Assembly (NCBI RefSeq): GCF_023149035.1
Contig: NZ_JAHXMY010000001.1
Span: 744,001-808,000 of the forward strand
Length of the DNA stretch: 64,000 nucleotides
Direction of reading: 5' to 3'
DNA from: Microbacterium sp. EYE_78
GTDB lineage: Bacteria; Actinomycetota; Actinomycetes; Actinomycetales; Microbacteriaceae
Position numbers and translations under genes: made by a program
Notes under the pieces: generated by a model
Database searches by the model: none
What the model saw: only the letters and a program-made list of their open reading frames with translations
What the model was told of the DNA's origin: nothing
Part shown: piece by piece, positions 60,876 through 64,000 of the stretch
How the letters are laid out: the number at the start of each line of letters is the position of its first letter
How positions within the stretch are numbered: position 1 is the stretch's first letter

Positions 60876-61601
60876 ATGCGTACCCGAACGTGGCCGACGG
60901 TGTGGTCGGTCCTGCGGCTGCTTGCGGCCGCCACCATCATCGCGGCGCTGGTGGGGCAGTTCGTCGCGACCGTCCGCGCCTCGATCGCTGCGGACCGCGA
61001 CACGGCCACGACGATCGTGAACTTCTTCAGCTTCTTCACGATCCTGTCGAACATCATCGGCGCGCTCGCCCTGCTCGCTGCCGTCGTGTGGTTCTGGATG
61101 CGGCCGTATCACGAGCAGCGCGAGCCGCGAGGCATCGCGCTGGCACTCGCGGTGGCGACCACGTGCCTCCTCATCACGGGCGTGGTCTACAACATCCTGC
61201 TGCGTCCCCTGCCGAACAACGCGGACGACCACGTCGCGTGGGCGAACGAGATCGTGCACGTCGTGGCTCCGGCGTTCCTGCTGCTGGACCTGCTCATCGC
61301 CCCCACCCGCCGCGCGCTGCCCTGGCGGTCGGTGCTGGCCGTCCTCGCCGTGCCGAGCATATGGATCGCCTACACGCTGCTGCGGGGGCCGTTCGTCACC
61401 GACCCTCGGCTCGGGGTCGCGTTCTGGTACCCCTACCCGTTCCTCAACCCGAACGGCGTCGCCGGCTGGGGCGGGGTGTGGGCCTACGTCGCGGGTATCG
61501 CCGCCGCCTTCGTCGCGGTCGGCTCCTTCGTGGTGTGGATCTCGCGTCTGCGCGGGCGGGAACGCGAGGCATCCCCCGCCGTCGTCCCCGCGACCCCCTG
61601 A
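60876..61601 (+). CDS. Pr6Pr-family membrane protein
   Basis: A 241-residue protein with six or seven helices. The motif FFSFFTILSNIIGALALLAA and the later LITGVVYNILLRPLPNNADD, then NEIVHVVAPAFLLLDLLI identify the Pr6Pr (formerly FAR-17a-like) family of actinobacteria; function unknown. ATG 60876 is 6 nt after TATCGT (60864-60869), so leaderless. Ends 4 nt before the convergent LacI gene. Confidence 0.87.
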   Translation: MRTRTWPTVWSVLRLLAAATIIAALVGQFVATVRASIAADRDTATTIVNFFSFFTILSNIIGALALLAAVVWFWMRPYHEQREPRGIALALAVATTCLLITGVVYNILLRPLPNNADDHVAWANEIVHVVAPAFLLLDLLIAPTRRALPWRSVLAVLAVPSIWIAYTLLRGPFVTDPRLGVAFWYPYPFLNPNGVAGWGGVWAYVAGIAAAFVAVGSFVVWISRLRGREREASPAVVPATP

Positions 61602-61605
61602 GTCG

Positions 61606-62613
61606 TCAGCGCCCCGAGGACTCGCGCACGATCAGGTGCGTGGGCAGCGGGGTGTCCTCGGTGAGACCGTCGGGCTCCTCCACCGCGAGCAGGACCTTCT
61701 GCATCATGAGCTCTCCGAGCGCGCGGAAGTCCTGCCTGACGGTCGTCAGCGGCGGCGACAGGTACGCCGCCTCGGGCACGTCGTCGAACCCGACCACTGC
61801 GACGTCCTCCGGCACCCGCAGGCCCCGCGCCCGGAGGGCCGACAGCAGCCCGATCGCCATGTGGTCGTTGCCGACGAAGACGGCGTCGCCCGGCTCGACG
61901 GCGAGGGTGCGGCCGATCTCGAACCCGCTCGCGGCCGACCAGTCGCCGTGCACCGGTTCACCGGCGGACAGTCCGTGCGCGGCGAGCTCGTCCCGCCACC
62001 CGCGGATGCGCTCGACCGCGTCCGGATTTCGCACCGGTCCTGCGATGTGCAGGATGCGTCGGTGCGCCAGTTCTGCGAGGTGGCGGACCGCCGAGCGCGC
62101 ACCGCGGTACTGGTCGATCGACACGAGGGACGGGTGCCGTCGCTGCGTCGCCGCCGCGGCGACCATCGGCACTCCGAGGTCGAGGCCGCGGACGACCTCG
62201 AGGACGCCGAGGTCGGTCACGACCAGGACGATCGCGTCGACGCGCTGGCGCAGGAGGCCCTCGACGACCGAGCGGACGCTCGCCGGGTCGGTGTCGGGCG
62301 ATGTGACCGAGTCGACGGAGTACCGCTCGACGCGCGCCGCGACGTTGAAGTGCATCGCGATGGACGTCGGCCCGAAGTCCGCCGTGCCCGGCGTGATCAG
62401 CCCGATGGTCCGGGTGCGCTTGGTGACGAGCGCGCGGGCCGCCGGCGACGGGCTGTAGCGCAGCTGCGCCATCGCCTGCTCGACGCGGGCTCGGGTGGCG
62501 GGTCGGACGTTGGGCAGATCGTTGAGCACCCGCGACACGGTCTGGTGCGAGACCCCCGCGAGGCGCGCGACGTCGAAGATGTTCGCGGACTTCGCGCCGC
62601 GCTCGTCGCTCAC
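61606..62613 (-). CDS. LacI-family regulator of a sugar ABC system
   Basis: A 335-residue repressor: HTH IFDVARLAGVSHQTVSRVL (about residues 11-30), hinge RYSPSPAARALVTKRT, ligand domain with HLAELAHRRILHIAG, FVGNDHMAIGLLSAL and GFDDVPEAAYLSPPLTTVRQ. Placed 4 bp overlapping after the ABC ATPase gene, so it likely regulates that operon in response to its sugar (ribose, galactose or xylose type). The controlled promoter is beyond the right edge. Confidence 0.9.
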   Translation of the reverse strand: MSDERGAKSANIFDVARLAGVSHQTVSRVLNDLPNVRPATRARVEQAMAQLRYSPSPAARALVTKRTRTIGLITPGTADFGPTSIAMHFNVAARVERYSVDSVTSPDTDPASVRSVVEGLLRQRVDAIVLVVTDLGVLEVVRGLDLGVPMVAAAATQRRHPSLVSIDQYRGARSAVRHLAELAHRRILHIAGPVRNPDAVERIRGWRDELAAHGLSAGEPVHGDWSAASGFEIGRTLAVEPGDAVFVGNDHMAIGLLSALRARGLRVPEDVAVVGFDDVPEAAYLSPPLTTVRQDFRALGELMMQKVLLAVEEPDGLTEDTPLPTHLIVRESSGR

Positions 62614-64000
62614 GACTCGTCCTCGGGCCGCGCGACGAGCGCCAGCAGCGAATCGACCGTGAGCGAATCGGCGGGGATCGTGTCGACGAGCCGTCCGCCG
62701 CGCATGATCGCGATCCGGTTCGAGACCCGCAGCACCTCTTCGAGCTCGGCGGAGATGAACAGCACCGAGAGGCCGTTGTCGGCGAGGTCGGCGACGAGCC
62801 GCTGGATCTCGACCTTCGCGCCGACGTCGATGCCGCGGGTGGGCTCGTCGAGCACCAGCACCCGCGGCGACAGCGCGAGCAGGCGGGCGAGCAGCACCTT
62901 CTGCTGGTTGCCGCCCGACAGGGTGCCCGCGGGCCGGTCAGGGTCGGCGGGTCGGATGTCGAGCGCCTCGATCCAGCTGAGCGCCAGTTCGCGACGTCGC
63001 GCACGACTGAGGCGATGCAGGATGCCGCGATCGGCCTGCAGCGCGAGGGTGATGTTGTCCTGCACGCTCAGCTCGCCGATGATCCCCTCGGTACGGCGGT
63101 TCTCCGACGAGTACACGATGCCCCGGCCGATCGCGCGGCGAGGGGTCGCGAGGACGGCCGGCGTGCCGCGCACCTCGAGGACGCCCGCGTCCGGACGGTC
63201 GACGCCGGTGAGCGCACGCGCCAGTTCGCTCCGCCCCGAGCCGAGCAGCCCCGCGAGCCCGACGACCTCGCCCTCGCCGATCGTCAGGGTCGCTCCGGTC
63301 AGCCCGGTCCCCGAGGCGAGGTCGCGTCCGGCGAGCGCGACGGGGCCGGATGCCGCGGCATCCTCCCGCTGGTGGACGTCGATCTCGTCGGCGCCGCGGC
63401 CGAGCATCTTCTCCACGAGGTCGACGCGCAGCAGCTCGGTCGGCACGTACTCGCCGATGCGGCGGCCGCCGCGGAGCACCGTGATGCGGTCGCAGATCTC
63501 GTAGACCTGGTCGAGGAAGTGCGACACGAACAGCACCGCGACGCCGCGCGAGGTGAGTTCGCGGATCACGCGGAAGAGCTCGGCGACCTCGTCGAGATCG
63601 AGGCTCGAGGTCGGCTCGTCGAGCACGACGACGCGCGCGTCGACCGAGATCGCGCGGGCGATGGCGACGAGCTGCTGCACCGCGAGGGAATGCCGCGACA
63701 GCCGCGAGCGCGGATCGATGGCGAGGCCGAGTCCCTCGAGGATCTCGCCCGCGCGGCGGTGCGTCTCGCGCCAGTCGATCGCTCCGAATCGACGGCTCTC
63801 GCGGCCCAGCAGGACGTTCTCGCCGACCGACAGGTTCGGCAGGAGGTCGATCTCCTGGTACACCGCGCTGACGCCGGCGGCGAGCGCATCGGCCGGCGAG
63901 GCGAAGTGCACCGGCTCTCCGCCGATGCGGATCGTCCCGGCATCCGGTCGGAGCGCGCCCGTGATCGCCTTGATGAGCGTCGACTTGCCGGCGCCGTTCT
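62610..64000 (-). CDS. Sugar ABC ATPase (RbsA/MglA/XylG type), 5' end missing
   Basis: About 463 residues of a two-domain ATPase; the start lies beyond the right edge. The first domain shows NGAGKSTLIKAITGAL (Walker A), VYQEIDLLPNLSVGENVLLG, LSRHSLAVQQLVAIARA (weak signature) and VVVLDEPTSSLD. The second has the degenerate GLLGSGRSELARAL, YSSENRRTEGI, LSGGNQQKVLLAR and VLVLDEPTRGID. The Gly-Asn-Gln-Gln signature is typical of the monosaccharide CUT2 class. Sugar unknown. Overlaps the LacI gene by 4 bp. Confidence 0.93.
   Translation of the reverse strand, partial: NGAGKSTLIKAITGALRPDAGTIRIGGEPVHFASPADALAAGVSAVYQEIDLLPNLSVGENVLLGRESRRFGAIDWRETHRRAGEILEGLGLAIDPRSRLSRHSLAVQQLVAIARAISVDARVVVLDEPTSSLDLDEVAELFRVIRELTSRGVAVLFVSHFLDQVYEICDRITVLRGGRRIGEYVPTELLRVDLVEKMLGRGADEIDVHQREDAAASGPVALAGRDLASGTGLTGATLTIGEGEVVGLAGLLGSGRSELARALTGVDRPDAGVLEVRGTPAVLATPRRAIGRGIVYSSENRRTEGIIGELSVQDNITLALQADRGILHRLSRARRRELALSWIEALDIRPADPDRPAGTLSGGNQQKVLLARLLALSPRVLVLDEPTRGIDVGAKVEIQRLVADLADNGLSVLFISAELEEVLRVSNRIAIMRGGRLVDTIPADSLTVDSLLALVARPEDES

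Noticed and set aside
58114..61020. Very long open frame on the plus strand opposite lactonase and purA (similar ones at 7473-9371, 29886-32372, 3-5 kb)
   Set aside because: Antisense frames stay open by chance in very high-GC DNA; they have low-complexity His/Arg/Asp composition and oppose well-recognised genes.

Overview
The window looks like ordinary chromosome of a high-GC actinobacterium, most likely a Microbacteriaceae member of the Microbacterium type. That is an inference from the very high G+C, frequent GTG/TTG starts, many promoters without leaders (a -10 hexamer 6-8 nt before the start codon), DUF3073, Pr6Pr and poxvirus-like topoisomerase IB genes, a CebR-type cellobiose operon, and the recurrent word GGATGC/GCATCC. 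I see no rRNA, tRNA, prophage, insertion sequence or CRISPR array.

Layout. 1-6.2 kb: start of an RND efflux permease (partial), a paired fluoride channel, topoisomerase IB with a SAP-like partner, a TipA-like MerR regulator with its promoter palindrome, a DUF4097-PadR operon with an inverted-repeat operator, a universal stress protein and DUF3073. 6.2-17.8 kb: MFS transporter-purF-purM, several small proteins, an HtaA-like surface protein, purD, a lipoprotein, purC, a uracil/xanthine permease and a two-domain VOC protein. 17.8-23.75 kb: a cellobiose operon on the minus strand (cebE-cebF-cebG-bglC-cebR) behind three CebR boxes. 23.8-30.4 kb: purS-purQ, DUF1761, a four-gene NMT1/THI5-type ABC importer, a 2-hydroxyacid dehydrogenase and apt. 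30.6-36.4 kb: alpha-glucosidase with its LacI regulator, an M20 amidohydrolase, a membrane-anchored protein and a VanZ-RDD fusion. 36.4-44.3 kb: KimA-type potassium importer, a paralogue of the anchored protein, sufS-sufU, an AHSA1-ArsR pair, a gene-poor stretch with a long imperfect hairpin and a gene fragment, a DksA-type zinc finger and a septum-formation-like lipoprotein. 44.4-52.8 kb: purL, a DUF2071 protein, two tandem uncharacterised paralogues and a glycine-betaine ABC operon. 53.2-64 kb: YtrA-type regulator with its ABC exporter, amylosucrase, chorismate mutase, zinc-ribbon protein and beta-propeller lactonase, purA, Pr6Pr protein, and a LacI regulator with a truncated sugar ABC ATPase.

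How the genes work together. Seven of the eleven de novo IMP/AMP steps (purF, purD, purS/Q/L, purM, purC, purA) plus apt are scattered here as short separate units, not one operon. Carbohydrate use forms a second theme: cellobiose uptake and hydrolysis, alpha-glucoside hydrolysis, amylosucrase and a further sugar ABC system, three of them with their own LacI-family regulator. Compatible-solute import and a KimA potassium importer suggest osmotic adaptation.
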